DNA of 64,000 nt from DOZZ01 sp963792655 (GTDB taxonomy: Bacteria; Acidobacteriota; Terriglobia; Bryobacterales; Bryobacteraceae): contig CAWBWU010000011.1 in assembly GCA_963792655.1 (NCBI GenBank), positions 248,001 through 312,000 of the forward strand, read 5' to 3'. The notes beneath the pieces are model-generated. The model saw only the letters and a list, made by a program, of their open reading frames with translations, searched no databases and was not told the origin of the DNA. How positions within the stretch are numbered: position 1 is the first letter of the stretch; the number at the start of each line of letters is the position of its first letter. Below are positions 52,382 through 61,488 of the stretch, in pieces. The position numbers and the translations under genes were made by a program.

Positions 52382-52570
52382 TCAGACTGCGAATTCGCGG
52401 CGGTCGGCCCGAGCATAACGCAGCGCCCAGCGCACTTTGCGGTATTTCGCCAGGCGCGTCAATGCAACAAAGCGGTTCACCACCGATGCCGCGTCGCCGA
52501 TGTGATTCTCGTCCCACATGGGGTGATTGAGAATCGCATGCTCACAAGGTGCTTTGGTGAACGCATTCAT
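52382..52570 (-). CDS. Possible small hypothetical protein
   Basis: A 62-residue frame (EHAILNHPMWDENHIGDAAS, then ALTRLAKYRKVRWALRYARA) convergent with the aldo/keto reductase. Composition is protein-like with a basic C-terminus, and GGGAG touches the ATG. No family recognised. It may be spurious. Confidence 0.35.
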   Translation of the reverse strand: MNAFTKAPCEHAILNHPMWDENHIGDAASVVNRFVALTRLAKYRKVRWALRYARADRREFAV

Positions 52571-52641
52571 CTCCCGCGCTATCTCAACCGCGCTTTCTTC
52601 TGAATGTCAGATTGCCGTAGAAGATGTAACAGTTGCGATGG

Positions 52642-53628
52642 CTAGTGAACGATCGCGAGCGCCAGGCCATCGGCGCCTTTACCAGCATCGATGAGCTTCG
52701 TGACTTTCCAATTTGCGGTGTCGATCGCGGCCACTTTTCCACTGGCGTTGCACGACACATAGGCAGTGCCATCGTCCGCGATCACGATCTCCTGCGGAGC
52801 CTTGGGCACGTCGATGGTCCGTGCAACTTTGAGGGCCTGCAAATCGACGACGGCAACCTGGTTCAGACTCTGCACGGCAACCAGCAGCCAGCGTCCGTCT
52901 TTTGTCGGTGCCGTTCCGTAGCCGGGCGCAGGGATCGGGATCGATCTCGTCACCTGGTTGTTCGATGTGTCGATCACCGCAATGCGGGGCGTGATCTGAT
53001 CGGCTGTGTAGACCATCTTGTCGTCGGGAGAGATCGAGATGCGTTGCGTGGTGCGCGAGATCGGAATGGTCGCGATCTGCTTGCGCGCCTTCATATCGAG
53101 CACGGAAACAGTGCCGGGTCCGACGTTGGCAGTGTAGCCGCGGCGGCCATCGTGAGAGATCACCAGCATGTGCGCTTCGGGCTGTCCGGTGGGAATCGTT
53201 CCGACCACCTTCATCGTCTTGGGATCGATGACGCTGATGGTCTGATCGAGCTCTGTCGTGACGTACAGCATGCCGTCCGGACCAAACTTCGGACAGTGTG
53301 GGCGAACGCCATGGCCAAAGTCCATGGAGTTCACAACCTTGTGGGAAGCGATGTCGATGACCAGCAGTGTGGAGCCATCGCTGCCGGCTTTGCCCACACC
53401 AGTGTTGCCGTAGATGGGCAGGTAGGCATAACGGCCGTCAGGCGACGCAATCACCTCATGCCCGGTGATCGCGTTTTCCGGCACGGCCGCAATCTGAGTG
53501 CCTGTGGCGGTGTCGACGATACTCAGCGTGCGATCGCCTTGGTTGGCTACCAGCAGCACCGGTGCTGCGGCATGAAGAGTTGGCAGGACTGCAATGGTCA
53601 GGAGAATGGCGGACAGGTTTGCGCGCAT
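52642..53628 (-). CDS. Secreted YVTN-type seven-bladed beta-propeller protein
   Basis: A 328-residue exported protein. The signal peptide (ANLSAILLTIAVLPTLHA) gives way to repeated blades with YVTN/SPDGR-like motifs (ASPDGRYAYLPIYG, ISHDGRRGYTANVG, SPDDKMVYTADQ, DDGTAYVSCNASG). Such proteins bind partners or ligands; no enzymatic site is evident. ATG at 53628 gives the clean signal peptide. Divergent from the DinB-like gene with 70 bp between. Confidence 0.85.
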   Translation of the reverse strand: MRANLSAILLTIAVLPTLHAAAPVLLVANQGDRTLSIVDTATGTQIAAVPENAITGHEVIASPDGRYAYLPIYGNTGVGKAGSDGSTLLVIDIASHKVVNSMDFGHGVRPHCPKFGPDGMLYVTTELDQTISVIDPKTMKVVGTIPTGQPEAHMLVISHDGRRGYTANVGPGTVSVLDMKARKQIATIPISRTTQRISISPDDKMVYTADQITPRIAVIDTSNNQVTRSIPIPAPGYGTAPTKDGRWLLVAVQSLNQVAVVDLQALKVARTIDVPKAPQEIVIADDGTAYVSCNASGKVAAIDTANWKVTKLIDAGKGADGLALAIVH

Positions 53629-53698
53629 AAAGTTACACGCATAGTGTATCGGGTTGCAGCCATTGACATACTTATGCGGCTGTTTGATGTTGGTTGCC

Positions 53699-54226
53699 AT
53701 GATCAAGACTCTGTTGCTCGGATTCGTTCTCGGCATCGCCGCGCTGCACGGGCAAGATGATCCCTTGGAAGGGCTTTGGCAAGGCTACGACGGTGAGTGG
53801 CTGCATGTGTCGAAGCAGTTGATCGCGTTGGCGGATGCAATACCGGCCGAGAAATATACATGGAGGCCCGCGCCCGGTGTTCGGTCGACCAGTGAAGTAT
53901 TCATGCACATTGCAGTTGCGAACTTTGTGTTGTTGAGCGGCACGGGCGCCCCGCTACCGCCGAAGTTCGCGCCTTCACTCGAACAAAGCGTTACCACCAA
54001 GCCGGAAGTGATCGACTGGTTGAAGCGCTCACTGCAGGCGGTGAAGACGGCGCACGCGGCGGCGCAGCTTTCCGATCTTCAGCATCGCGTCAAATTCAAC
54101 GGCAGAGACGCGAATGTGGATGGAATGTACCTGCGTATCCTGGTTCATGCGAACGAACACATGGGGCAGTTGGTCGGCTATGCGCGAATGAATGGCGTGG
54201 TGCCGCCGTGGTCCCAGAAACACTGA
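53699..54226 (+). CDS. Secreted DinB-like four-helix protein
   Basis: A 175-residue protein with a signal peptide (LLLGFVLGIAALHG) and a DinB/YfiT-like metal-binding bundle. Helix 1 has EGLWQGYDGEWLHVSKQLI, then AEKYTWRPAPGVRSTSEVFMHIA and the C-terminal HANEHMGQLVGYARMNG; the His residues in these helices are the usual metal ligands. Enzymatic role unknown. ATG at 53699 is chosen over 53654 because it starts the signal peptide. Confidence 0.85.
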   Translation: MIKTLLLGFVLGIAALHGQDDPLEGLWQGYDGEWLHVSKQLIALADAIPAEKYTWRPAPGVRSTSEVFMHIAVANFVLLSGTGAPLPPKFAPSLEQSVTTKPEVIDWLKRSLQAVKTAHAAAQLSDLQHRVKFNGRDANVDGMYLRILVHANEHMGQLVGYARMNGVVPPWSQKH

Positions 54227-55726
54227 TCACGGCAGTTTGAATGCGACCAGCGCATCGCCCTGATCGGTTTCACCCGGAACCGTGCGGCCAGTGCCGTGGC
54301 TGCCTGCGGCTATGACGACATACTGCTGACCATCGGGCCCGCGGAAAGTCATAGGCGTGGCGCGAGCGCTCCACGGGAGTTCAGCAGTCCAAAGCACTTT
54401 GCCCGTTTCAACATCGTAGGCGCGAATGTGCCGGTCGAACGTGCCGCCCATAAACACCAGTCCGCCGCCGGTGACGATCGCGCCACCCAGGCTTGGCGAA
54501 CCATATTCGGCAGCATGCGGATTGTCCTGGAGCCATGGCAGATAGCCGGTCGGCACCTCCCATTTGCGCTCGCCCGTTGCGAGATCGATCGCGGTGAGCG
54601 CTCCAAACGGCGGCTTGTTGCAGGGCGAGCCCTTCGGACTCAGCAGGAATCTGCGGCGCATCCCGTAAGGCGTTCCCGACTGTCGCGCGTACTCGAACGC
54701 GTCGTCATGTTTTTTGGATTTGAATTCATCGCGCGGAATAAGCTGCATGTAAGCAGCAAGGCGATTGGTCGGCACGATCAGCAGGTTGTGCCCTGGATCG
54801 AAAGCAACGCCACCCCACGCCAGTCCGCCGATATTGCCCGGCACAGAGATAGTGCCCTGCAGGCTCGGCGGCGTAAAGACGCCCTCGTTGCGCAATGGAC
54901 TGATGGTGTCCGCACACCACTTGTGGTCCTCTTCGGTGAGGCCCCAGATCTCATCTGCATGGAGCGTCTGCGGAACCAGCGCTTTCGGCAACACCGGAAA
55001 CGGCTGCGTGGCCGAGGCAGCTTCGCCGGGCACATCGCTCTTCGGCACCGGACGCTCTTCGACGCCATAGATTGGTTTGCCCGTTGCACGATCGAGGATG
55101 AACACGTGCCCGGTCTTGGAGCCGACTGCCACCGCGTCGATGCTCTTGCCGTTACGCTTTACGGTAATCAGAGCAGGCTGGGACGCAACATCGAAATCCC
55201 AGAGGTCGTGATGCACGGTCTGGAAACTCCACACCACCGCGCCTGTGTCGCCGCGCAATGCGACGACTGAATTCGCGAACTGATTGTTGCCCGGTCTTTC
55301 GCCGCCGAAATAATCGGGGCTCGCGCTGCCGGTGGGCACGAACACCAGGTTGCGTGCCGGGTCGGTTGAAATGATGGACCATGCGTTCGCCGCACCCGAT
55401 TTTTCGCCCGGCATTGGATCGAACGTCCACTTGAGCGCGCCGGTGCGTGCGTCGAAGCCGCGCACTTCACCGCTGGCGGCGTTGACGCGTCCGTTGTCCG
55501 CAATGCCTGAGCCGACGACGACGACATCGCCAATCACCGCCGGTGGCGAAGTCTCTTCGTATTCCGAAATGCTCTCGGGTGCATTGCGTAATCCGGTGCG
55601 CAGGTTGACCACGCCACCATTGCCAAACGCATCGATGCCCTTCCCTGTGCCGCATCGACTGCGACCAGTTGTGCATCGATCGTTGCGACAAAGAGACGGC
55701 GCGCGCCTGTCTTGCCATCGGTCCAC
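54227..55726 (-). CDS. PQQ-dependent dehydrogenase, C-terminal part (separated by a frameshift)
   Basis: Continuation of the propeller enzyme begun at 56100. In frame from KGIDAFGNGGVVNLRTG it carries the disc-shaped eight-bladed fold (GEVRGFDARTGALKWTFD, VALRGDTGAVVWSFQTVHHDLWDFD, HVFILDRATGKPIYG, LTAIDLATGERKWEVPTG) and ends ALVAFKLP. HHDLWDFD and the closing blades match glucose/quinate-type PQQ dehydrogenases without the membrane domain. The residues before KGID in this frame are not native. One base is missing near 55647. Confidence 0.85.
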   Translation of the reverse strand: MDRWQDRRAPSLCRNDRCTTGRSRCGTGKGIDAFGNGGVVNLRTGLRNAPESISEYEETSPPAVIGDVVVVGSGIADNGRVNAASGEVRGFDARTGALKWTFDPMPGEKSGAANAWSIISTDPARNLVFVPTGSASPDYFGGERPGNNQFANSVVALRGDTGAVVWSFQTVHHDLWDFDVASQPALITVKRNGKSIDAVAVGSKTGHVFILDRATGKPIYGVEERPVPKSDVPGEAASATQPFPVLPKALVPQTLHADEIWGLTEEDHKWCADTISPLRNEGVFTPPSLQGTISVPGNIGGLAWGGVAFDPGHNLLIVPTNRLAAYMQLIPRDEFKSKKHDDAFEYARQSGTPYGMRRRFLLSPKGSPCNKPPFGALTAIDLATGERKWEVPTGYLPWLQDNPHAAEYGSPSLGGAIVTGGGLVFMGGTFDRHIRAYDVETGKVLWTAELPWSARATPMTFRGPDGQQYVVIAAGSHGTGRTVPGETDQGDALVAFKLP

Positions 55727-56100
55727 ATGGCCGCGCCGCGATTCACAAAGTCCCCGAAGCCTGCGGATGTCTTGACCTTGGGCGCATAGTTCCAGCGCTC
55801 TTTGCCCGTCACCGGATCGAGGGCAATGATGCGGCCGAAGGCCGTGGTCAGGTACAGCGTTCCGTCCACATAGAGGGGGGTCGTTTCAAATCCGGAAGGC
55901 CTGCCGTTCCCGTCCTTCGGCACATACATATCACCGGCATGAAACGTCCACGCCGGCTTCAGTCGCGCTACGTTGCCGCGATCGATTTGAGCGAGTGGAG
56001 AATACTTGGTGCCCCCCGCATCATGGCCATAGACGGGCCATTCACCTTTGTCAGCGGCCAGCAGGGGAAGGACAAAACAGAACGCAAGCAGCGACTTCAT
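55534..56100 (-). CDS. PQQ-dependent dehydrogenase, N-terminal part
   Basis: Signal peptide (LLAFCFVLPLLAADKG) followed by the first blades: WPVYGHDAGGTKYSPLAQID, TPLYVDGTLYLTTAFGRIIA and ALDPVTGKERWNYAP. The frame is correct to VAVDAA (about 55650); restoring one A there (GCAACAGGG instead of GCACAGGG) gives DAATGKGIDAF and joins it to 54227-55726 as a ~624-residue periplasmic sugar or alcohol dehydrogenase. As written the product is truncated. Confidence 0.85.
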   Translation of the reverse strand: MKSLLAFCFVLPLLAADKGEWPVYGHDAGGTKYSPLAQIDRGNVARLKPAWTFHAGDMYVPKDGNGRPSGFETTPLYVDGTLYLTTAFGRIIALDPVTGKERWNYAPKVKTSAGFGDFVNRGAAMWTDGKTGARRLFVATIDAQLVAVDAAQGRASMRLAMVAWSTCAPDYAMHPRAFRNTKRLRHRR

Positions 56101-56238
56101 CGCAAACGATTGTCGCCGAATCAGTAGCGATGCGCAAAGAGGACGCGTTGCGGGAGTTGCGATAGACGCACGCCACCTGCGCGCTTTATTCGGCGGCGCG
56201 GATTTGCAGCAGCCGCGTGTGCAGCATGCCGAGCCCGA

Positions 56239-56523
56239 TTACTTCTCGACCTTCACGCCCTTCCAAAACGCTACGCGGCCTTTGATGTTCAGCGCCTCGG
56301 GTTTCGGCTCTGGATAATACCAGGCAGCATTGTTATTGCGCTGACCGTCGACAACCACGTGATAGTAACGAGCTGTGCCCTTCCAGGGACACACGCTGGT
56401 CTCGTTGCTGGGCTCGAAATGTTCGCGGTGAATGCTCTCGGCTGGGAAGTATGCGTTGCCTTCGACTTGCTGGATGTCGTCACTCTCAGCCAGCGTCGTG
56501 TTCTGCCAAAGTGCTCTTGCCAT
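56239..56523 (-). CDS. DUF427 domain protein
   Basis: A 94-residue protein with the DUF427 landmarks: AESDDIQQVEGNAYFPAESI, CPWKGTARYYHVVVDG and AAWYYPEPKPEALNIKGRVAF. Function of the domain is unsettled. It follows uvrC by 4 bp on the same strand and could be cotranscribed. The next 138 bp to the PQQ gene (56101-56238) show no gene. Confidence 0.9.
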   Translation of the reverse strand: MARALWQNTTLAESDDIQQVEGNAYFPAESIHREHFEPSNETSVCPWKGTARYYHVVVDGQRNNNAAWYYPEPKPEALNIKGRVAFWKGVKVEK

Positions 56524-56527
56524 GCAC

Positions 56528-58351
56528 CTATGATGCCTGAGGATTCGATTCCGCGTAGAAGCTCTTCACCTTGCGCGCAACCGCTTTTCCGACCAGCGCG
56601 GCCAATTGCTCCTCACTCGCCTGACGCACGAGGTCGGAGCTGCCCATCTCTTTCAGCAATAGCTTGCGCGTCTTTTCGCCAACGCCGGGAATCTGGTCCA
56701 GTTCGGAAATCAATCGCGAGGCGTTACGGCGCGTGCGATGGAACGTGACCGCGAAGCGGTGCGCCTCATCGCGGATCGATTGGATCAGATGCAGAATGGG
56801 CGAGAAGCGGTCGAGTACGCACGGCTCATTCTCCTGCCCCAGCACGTAGATGATCTCTTCGCGCTTGGCGATGGAGGCCAGCGGCTGATTGATGATGCCG
56901 ATCGCCTCGAGCGCACCGGCAGCCGCGTGCAGTTGCCCGAGGCCCCCATCGATCAGCACCAGGCCGGGCATGTCGCGGCCTTCCTCGAGCGTGCGCGCGT
57001 AGCGGCGCGTGACCACTTCGCGCATGCTCGCGAAATCGTCGTTGCCTTCCACGGTGCGGATGATGAATTTGCGGTAGTCCGCTTTCTTCATGCGGCCGTC
57101 TTCCCACACCACCATGCTCGCGACTTTGTCCGTGCCCTGAATGTGCGAGATGTCGAAGCACTCGATGCGGTTCGGCGGTTCGGGCAGATTCAACGCGTCC
57201 TGCAGCGCCTCCTGGATCGCTTTCATCGATGGCTTCAACACGCGAAAGCGCGCATCGAAGCTGTGCTTGGCGTTGGTCTGGGCCAGGTTGAAAAACGCCT
57301 TCTTCACGCCGCGCTGCGGAGTGTTAATTTCCACCTTACGCCCACGCTTTTCCGTGAGCAGCTCTTCTAATGTTTCGCGATCTTCGAAGTCGACCGGGAC
57401 ATGAATCCCCGCCGGCACATACTGCTGGTCGAGATAGATCTGGAGCAGAAGCGACGAGAAGAACTCAGGTTGTTGAAACTCTTCCTGGTCTTCCCAGAAG
57501 AACTCGCGGCGGTCAACGATTTGTCCATTCCGCAGATGAAACAGGTTCACTGCGATGAGTGGCGGCTCCGCATAACAGCTGAAAATGTCGATGTCTTCCC
57601 CACTCGCGGCTGCGACTTTCTGGCGCTGCTCGATCTCTTCTACCGTCGAAAGCAGATCGCGGATCGAAGCGGCTTCTTCATAACGCTCGGCGGCGGCAGC
57701 ATCACCCATGCGGCCTTTCAGTTCGCGCGCGAGGTCAGTGTGCTTGCCTTCGAGAAAGAGACGGACTTCCTTGATTGAGCGGCCATACTCGGCATCCGTT
57801 GTCAGGCCTTCCACGCATGGCCCCTGGCAACGGTGAATGTGGTACTGCAGGCACGGTTTCGGATGAAAGCGGGTGAGGTCCACCTTGCACGAAGGGACCA
57901 GGAAATGACGGTGAATGAAGTGCACCAGCCGGTACGCGAGATTGCCCGGGAAGTAAGGACCGAAGTATGTGCCGCCGTCTTTGCGCAAACGCCGCGTGAC
58001 GTAAACGCGAGGATAACGTTCGGCGGTCAGCTTGACGTACGGATACGTTTTGTCGTCGCGCAACAACACGTTGAAGCGCGGCTTGTGCTGCTTGATGAGG
58101 TTGTTCTCGAGCGCGAGCGCTTCCTTCTCGTTGTCGACCAGGATGTATTCGACATCGCGCGCTTCGGCGATCAAGCCGCCTGTCTTGGCGTCGGCGAGTT
58201 TGTCTTCAGAGAAGTAGCTGCGCACGCGGTTGCGCAGGATCTTGGCCTTGCCCACGTAAATCACGCGGCCCGCGCCGTCTTTGTAGAGATACACTCCTGG
58301 CGCTAACGGTAGTTGCGCGGCTTTTTCGCGGAGTGCTTCGGAGACCAACAT
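56528..58351 (-). CDS. uvrC: Excinuclease ABC subunit C
   Basis: Dual-incision nuclease of nucleotide excision repair. The 607-residue protein has the GIY-YIG domain (PGVYLYKDGAGRVIYVGKAK), a Cys-rich patch (CLQYHIHRCQGPC), the UVR motif (AAERYEEAASIRDLL), the RNase H-like UvrC domain (IECFDISHIQGTDKVASMVVW, DGGLGQLHAA) and tandem HhH (IPGVGEKTRKLLLKEMG). Its start codon lies in the same CATG as an ATG of the divergent TPR frame. TAAAAT lies 4 nt upstream. Confidence 0.96.
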   Translation of the reverse strand: MLVSEALREKAAQLPLAPGVYLYKDGAGRVIYVGKAKILRNRVRSYFSEDKLADAKTGGLIAEARDVEYILVDNEKEALALENNLIKQHKPRFNVLLRDDKTYPYVKLTAERYPRVYVTRRLRKDGGTYFGPYFPGNLAYRLVHFIHRHFLVPSCKVDLTRFHPKPCLQYHIHRCQGPCVEGLTTDAEYGRSIKEVRLFLEGKHTDLARELKGRMGDAAAAERYEEAASIRDLLSTVEEIEQRQKVAAASGEDIDIFSCYAEPPLIAVNLFHLRNGQIVDRREFFWEDQEEFQQPEFFSSLLLQIYLDQQYVPAGIHVPVDFEDRETLEELLTEKRGRKVEINTPQRGVKKAFFNLAQTNAKHSFDARFRVLKPSMKAIQEALQDALNLPEPPNRIECFDISHIQGTDKVASMVVWEDGRMKKADYRKFIIRTVEGNDDFASMREVVTRRYARTLEEGRDMPGLVLIDGGLGQLHAAAGALEAIGIINQPLASIAKREEIIYVLGQENEPCVLDRFSPILHLIQSIRDEAHRFAVTFHRTRRNASRLISELDQIPGVGEKTRKLLLKEMGSSDLVRQASEEQLAALVGKAVARKVKSFYAESNPQAS

Positions 58352-58376
58352 GTCTATTTTAACGGCGAATCAGAAT

Positions 58377-58382
58377 TACACT
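58377..58382 (+). promoter_or_regulatory. TACACT hexamer placed for leaderless TPR gene
   Basis: TACACT ends exactly 6 nt before GTG at 58389; the intervening GAAAGG touches the start codon, too close for a normal ribosome site. Confidence 0.4.
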
Positions 58383-58388
58383 GAAAGG

Positions 58389-58796
58389 GTGCGGGGCAGA
58401 GCCTGGGCTTTCTTATGTTTGATGAGCGGTGCGGTGCTATGGGCTCAGGAACCGAAACCCGCTCCGCCTGCGGCGGCCCAGCAAGAACAGGCTCCTCCCG
58501 AAGAAGACGAAAATCTTCGGCCGAAAGAGTACGCGTTTAATCCGCTGCAGGCCACGAAGGAAATCGCCACGGGCGATTTCTACATGCACAAGGGCAAGTT
58601 CCAAGCCGCTGCGAACCGCTTTCGTGAAGCCACGAAGTGGAACCCGACGCTTCCCGAAGCGTTCTTGAAATTAGGTGAGGCGGAAGAAAAAAACCACGAT
58701 CGCAAGGCCGCGAAAGATGCTTATCAGCATTATCTGGAGTTAGCCCCGGACTCGCGCAACGCGAAAGAAGTGCAGCACAAGATGACGAAGCTTTGA
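58389..58796 (+). CDS. Small secreted TPR protein
   Basis: A 135-residue protein with a signal sequence (AWAFLCLMSGAVLWAQ), a Pro/Gln/Glu-rich linker and two to three tetratricopeptide repeats (ATGDFYMHKGKFQAAANRFR, LPEAFLKLGEAEEKNHDRKA, KDAYQHYLELAPDSRNAKEV). Protein-protein interaction scaffold. GTG at 58389 is preferred; ATG at 58350 would share its CATG with the divergent uvrC start. Convergent with the next gene. Confidence 0.8.
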   Translation: MRGRAWAFLCLMSGAVLWAQEPKPAPPAAAQQEQAPPEEDENLRPKEYAFNPLQATKEIATGDFYMHKGKFQAAANRFREATKWNPTLPEAFLKLGEAEEKNHDRKAAKDAYQHYLELAPDSRNAKEVQHKMTKL

Positions 58797-58800
58797 GCGC

Positions 58801-59613
58801 CTAGTGTTCGAAGTCGATAACCTTCACGCCCTTGCCCGGCGTGATGTCTTTGCCTGCAAGCATGTTCGTCACAGTCACCGTGCGATTCCACGGCACCATG
58901 CCCGAAGGACTGGCCCATCCTGCTCCCAGGTTCGCCTCGGCAATCTGGAACTTCACCGGATTAGCGTTGGTGTCCCAGTAGATGTCGGTGATGATCGCCG
59001 CGCGCGAATGCTCGAGCCGGCCCATACCCGGTCGGTATTGCTTCGGGTCGGCAACACCAGCCGTTGAGAACGGCCGCGCGTTGCCGCCGCCGGCAAGTGC
59101 CGTTGTCTCTACCCATTCGAAAGACTGCTTTTGTATTTGCAGGAACTGCAGTGTCTCGAGATCGGAGTCGGGAAGCGCCGCGATTCTGGCTTGCGGCGGG
59201 TGCAAGAGCAGATCCGTGATGTACTGAACCAGGATTTGCATATCTTTGGTGGTGTAAGAGCGCGAGAGGTCCGAATACATCTTCGACCGCACGCTCTCCG
59301 GCAACTCACCGCCATTTGGATATTGCGTGACCCACGAGGACGCAGCGGAAATGGCGCTGCGCAGGCGCGCGCCGGCCCCGTGCGCCGTGTCCGTGCACCA
59401 GCCTTGTTTGTCGCAACCCTGCGCACCGGGACTCAGAATGAGCGACTGGCCCGATTTTTTTCCGTTTGCATTGATGGCTAGTTGAACGATGGCTTTCTGA
59501 ACGGGAGTAATTGCGCCTTGAAAGCCGGTTTGTGATGCCCAGCCCACCGGGTTCGCAGCATGCGCAACAGCACTGATCGCAATTAACCCGGCTGAAAACC
59601 AAAAGCGCACCAT
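58801..59613 (-). CDS. Secreted protein of unknown function
   Basis: A 270-residue exported protein with a signal peptide (FSAGLIAISAVAHA). It contains a Cys pair (GAQGCDKQGWC), a helical middle (GGELPESVRSKMYSDLSRSY, QILVQYITDLLLHPPQARIA) and a beta-rich C-terminus. No recognised family. It starts 4 bp after the stop of the M20 peptidase on the same strand, so it is probably cotranscribed with it. Confidence 0.7.
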   Translation of the reverse strand: MVRFWFSAGLIAISAVAHAANPVGWASQTGFQGAITPVQKAIVQLAINANGKKSGQSLILSPGAQGCDKQGWCTDTAHGAGARLRSAISAASSWVTQYPNGGELPESVRSKMYSDLSRSYTTKDMQILVQYITDLLLHPPQARIAALPDSDLETLQFLQIQKQSFEWVETTALAGGGNARPFSTAGVADPKQYRPGMGRLEHSRAAIITDIYWDTNANPVKFQIAEANLGAGWASPSGMVPWNRTVTVTNMLAGKDITPGKGVKVIDFEH

Positions 59614-59616
59614 CGC

Positions 59617-60987
59617 TTATCTGCCGTAGAGTTCCAGGAAGTGGGCTACAGCCTGAATGCCTTTGTAGTAGTTCTCGAGCGAGAACTTCTCATTCGGCGA
59701 GTGCAGGCCGTCATCCGGCAGACCGAAGCCCATCAGGATGCTGGGAATATGCAAGTGTGTCGCGAAATCCCCCACGATGGGAATGGACCCGCCCGAACGC
59801 GTGTAGACCGTCTTCTTGCCGAAGACATCGGTCAATGCCTCGGCTGCGACGCGAATGGCCGGGTGATCGGGATTTACCAGCAGACCAGGGCTGGAACCTA
59901 ACACGCGCACTTCGGTCTGAATGCCCTTGGGTGTGTTCTGAGCAACGAACGCTTTGACGGACTCAACAACCGCGGCCGGATCCTGATTCGGCACCAGGCG
60001 GATGCTGCACTTGGCAAGCGCTTTGGCCGGGATCACGGTCTTGCTTCCCGCTCCCGTAAAGCCACCGGCAATTCCGTGGACTTCAAACGTCGGCCGCGCC
60101 CACGTGCGCTCGAATACGGAGTATCCGGGTTCACCGGTAAGCTGCGTAGAACCGACTTCGGTCTTCAGAAATTCCTGTTCGTCGAAGGGAAGGCTCGCCC
60201 AACTCTGCTTTTCTTCCGGAGACGGCGCAGCGACGTTGTCGTAGATGCCCGGTATCTGCAGCACGCCATCCGCGTTCTTTACCTTAGCGAGCAACTCAAT
60301 GAGACCGAACACCGCGTTGGGCGCCGCACCGCCATAGACTCCCGAGTGCAGATCGCGCATCGGGCCGCTGGCTTCGATCTCCATATAGACGAGGCCACGC
60401 AGACCAGTCTCGATTGTCGGCAGCCCAGGCGCGTACATCGAGGTGTCTGAGATCAGCGCAACATCTGCCTTCAGCTTCTCCGGATTTCGCGCAACGTAGT
60501 CGGCCACCGACACGCCGCCGACTTCTTCTTCACCCTCCAGCAGCACTTTGACGTTTACCGGCAGCTTGCCATGGATATCGCGCAAGGCTTCGAGCGCTTT
60601 GACGTGGATATACATCTGCCCTTTGTCGTCGGCGGCACCGCGCGCGAACAGGCTGCCATCGCGCAGTTCAGGCTCAAATGGAGGCGTGTGCCACAGTTCC
60701 AGGGGATCGGGCGGCTGTACATCGAAGTGGCCGTAGCACAGTACCGTCGGCTTGTCCGGCGCGTGCAGCCAGTCTGCATACACCAGCGGATGTCGGTCGG
60801 TCTTGATGATCTCTACGTTTTCGAGTCCGGCAGAACGTAACTGCTGGGCACAGAATTCGGCCGCGCGGAGGACGTCAGGCTTGTTTTCAGGGAGGGTACT
60901 GATACTGGGGATGCGAAGGAAGTCTTTCAGCTCAGCGAGGAGCCGGTCCTGGTTGGAGATTACAAACTGCTCGACGGCAGTGGGCAT
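59617..60987 (-). CDS. M20-family dipeptidase
   Basis: Di-zinc peptidase of 456 residues, cytoplasmic. Metal and catalytic motifs are LCYGHFDVQPPDP (His and Asp), GAADDKGQ (bridging Asp) and LEGEEEVGG (general-base Glu, zinc Glu). The lid domain spans about residues 190-345. It belongs to the PepV/CNDP-like branch (M20 dipeptidase). The ATG has no Shine-Dalgarno; CATAAT lies exactly 6 nt upstream (60999-60994). Confidence 0.92.
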   Translation of the reverse strand: MPTAVEQFVISNQDRLLAELKDFLRIPSISTLPENKPDVLRAAEFCAQQLRSAGLENVEIIKTDRHPLVYADWLHAPDKPTVLCYGHFDVQPPDPLELWHTPPFEPELRDGSLFARGAADDKGQMYIHVKALEALRDIHGKLPVNVKVLLEGEEEVGGVSVADYVARNPEKLKADVALISDTSMYAPGLPTIETGLRGLVYMEIEASGPMRDLHSGVYGGAAPNAVFGLIELLAKVKNADGVLQIPGIYDNVAAPSPEEKQSWASLPFDEQEFLKTEVGSTQLTGEPGYSVFERTWARPTFEVHGIAGGFTGAGSKTVIPAKALAKCSIRLVPNQDPAAVVESVKAFVAQNTPKGIQTEVRVLGSSPGLLVNPDHPAIRVAAEALTDVFGKKTVYTRSGGSIPIVGDFATHLHIPSILMGFGLPDDGLHSPNEKFSLENYYKGIQAVAHFLELYGR

Positions 60988-61040
60988 GCTTTGATTATGA
61001 CCTGCCCACTACCGGCGAAGTTCGTGAAGAGTGTTGGGTG

Positions 61041-61307
61041 TTAAGAACCCGCCCCGGACGTCCGCATTGACAACATACCGGTCAAGCGTTCCACCGCGGT
61101 GTTCAGATCTTCCAGCTTACGGTCGATCCCGGTTACGTTGCCGTTGTTGCCGTTCTCGTGGGTGGCGACCGAGGAAAGTATCGCGGCTCTCGCAAAATCT
61201 GAAATGCTCCGCGCTCCCCGGCTCTCCGCCGCGTTCTTCAACGTCTCGTACTCCTCTTCCGTAAGACGAAAGTTAACGAGTCTAGTTCTGGGCTTATGAA
61301 AGGCCAT
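61041..61307 (-). CDS. Small ribbon-helix-helix-like protein
   Basis: An 88-residue protein. RTRLVNFRLTEEEYETLKNA followed by SISDFARAAILS is the beta strand plus two-helix pattern of ribbon-helix-helix (Arc/MetJ-like) DNA-binding proteins, as in antitoxins and mobilisation accessory proteins. The tail (GIDRKLEDLNTAVERLTGML) looks like a short coiled coil. No toxin or relaxase is adjacent. ATG at 61307; an in-frame TTG at 61319 is possible. The gap 61320-61488 has two GTACATT tracts but no gene. Confidence 0.6.
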   Translation of the reverse strand: MAFHKPRTRLVNFRLTEEEYETLKNAAESRGARSISDFARAAILSSVATHENGNNGNVTGIDRKLEDLNTAVERLTGMLSMRTSGAGS

Positions 61308-61488
61308 TATTTGTCCCAAAAGTCATCAAGGTGGAATTTCGAGTGATTCGACCACAAGCTGAAAACGTTCTGCGCACCCGTGTACCTAATCGGTTGTACA
61401 TTCGCGTTGCACAGCTCATGATGAACTAACCTCGTTGCGCTAACGTAAACATTAGCTAGCACAGTGTAGGCAATTTTGTTGCCGTACA

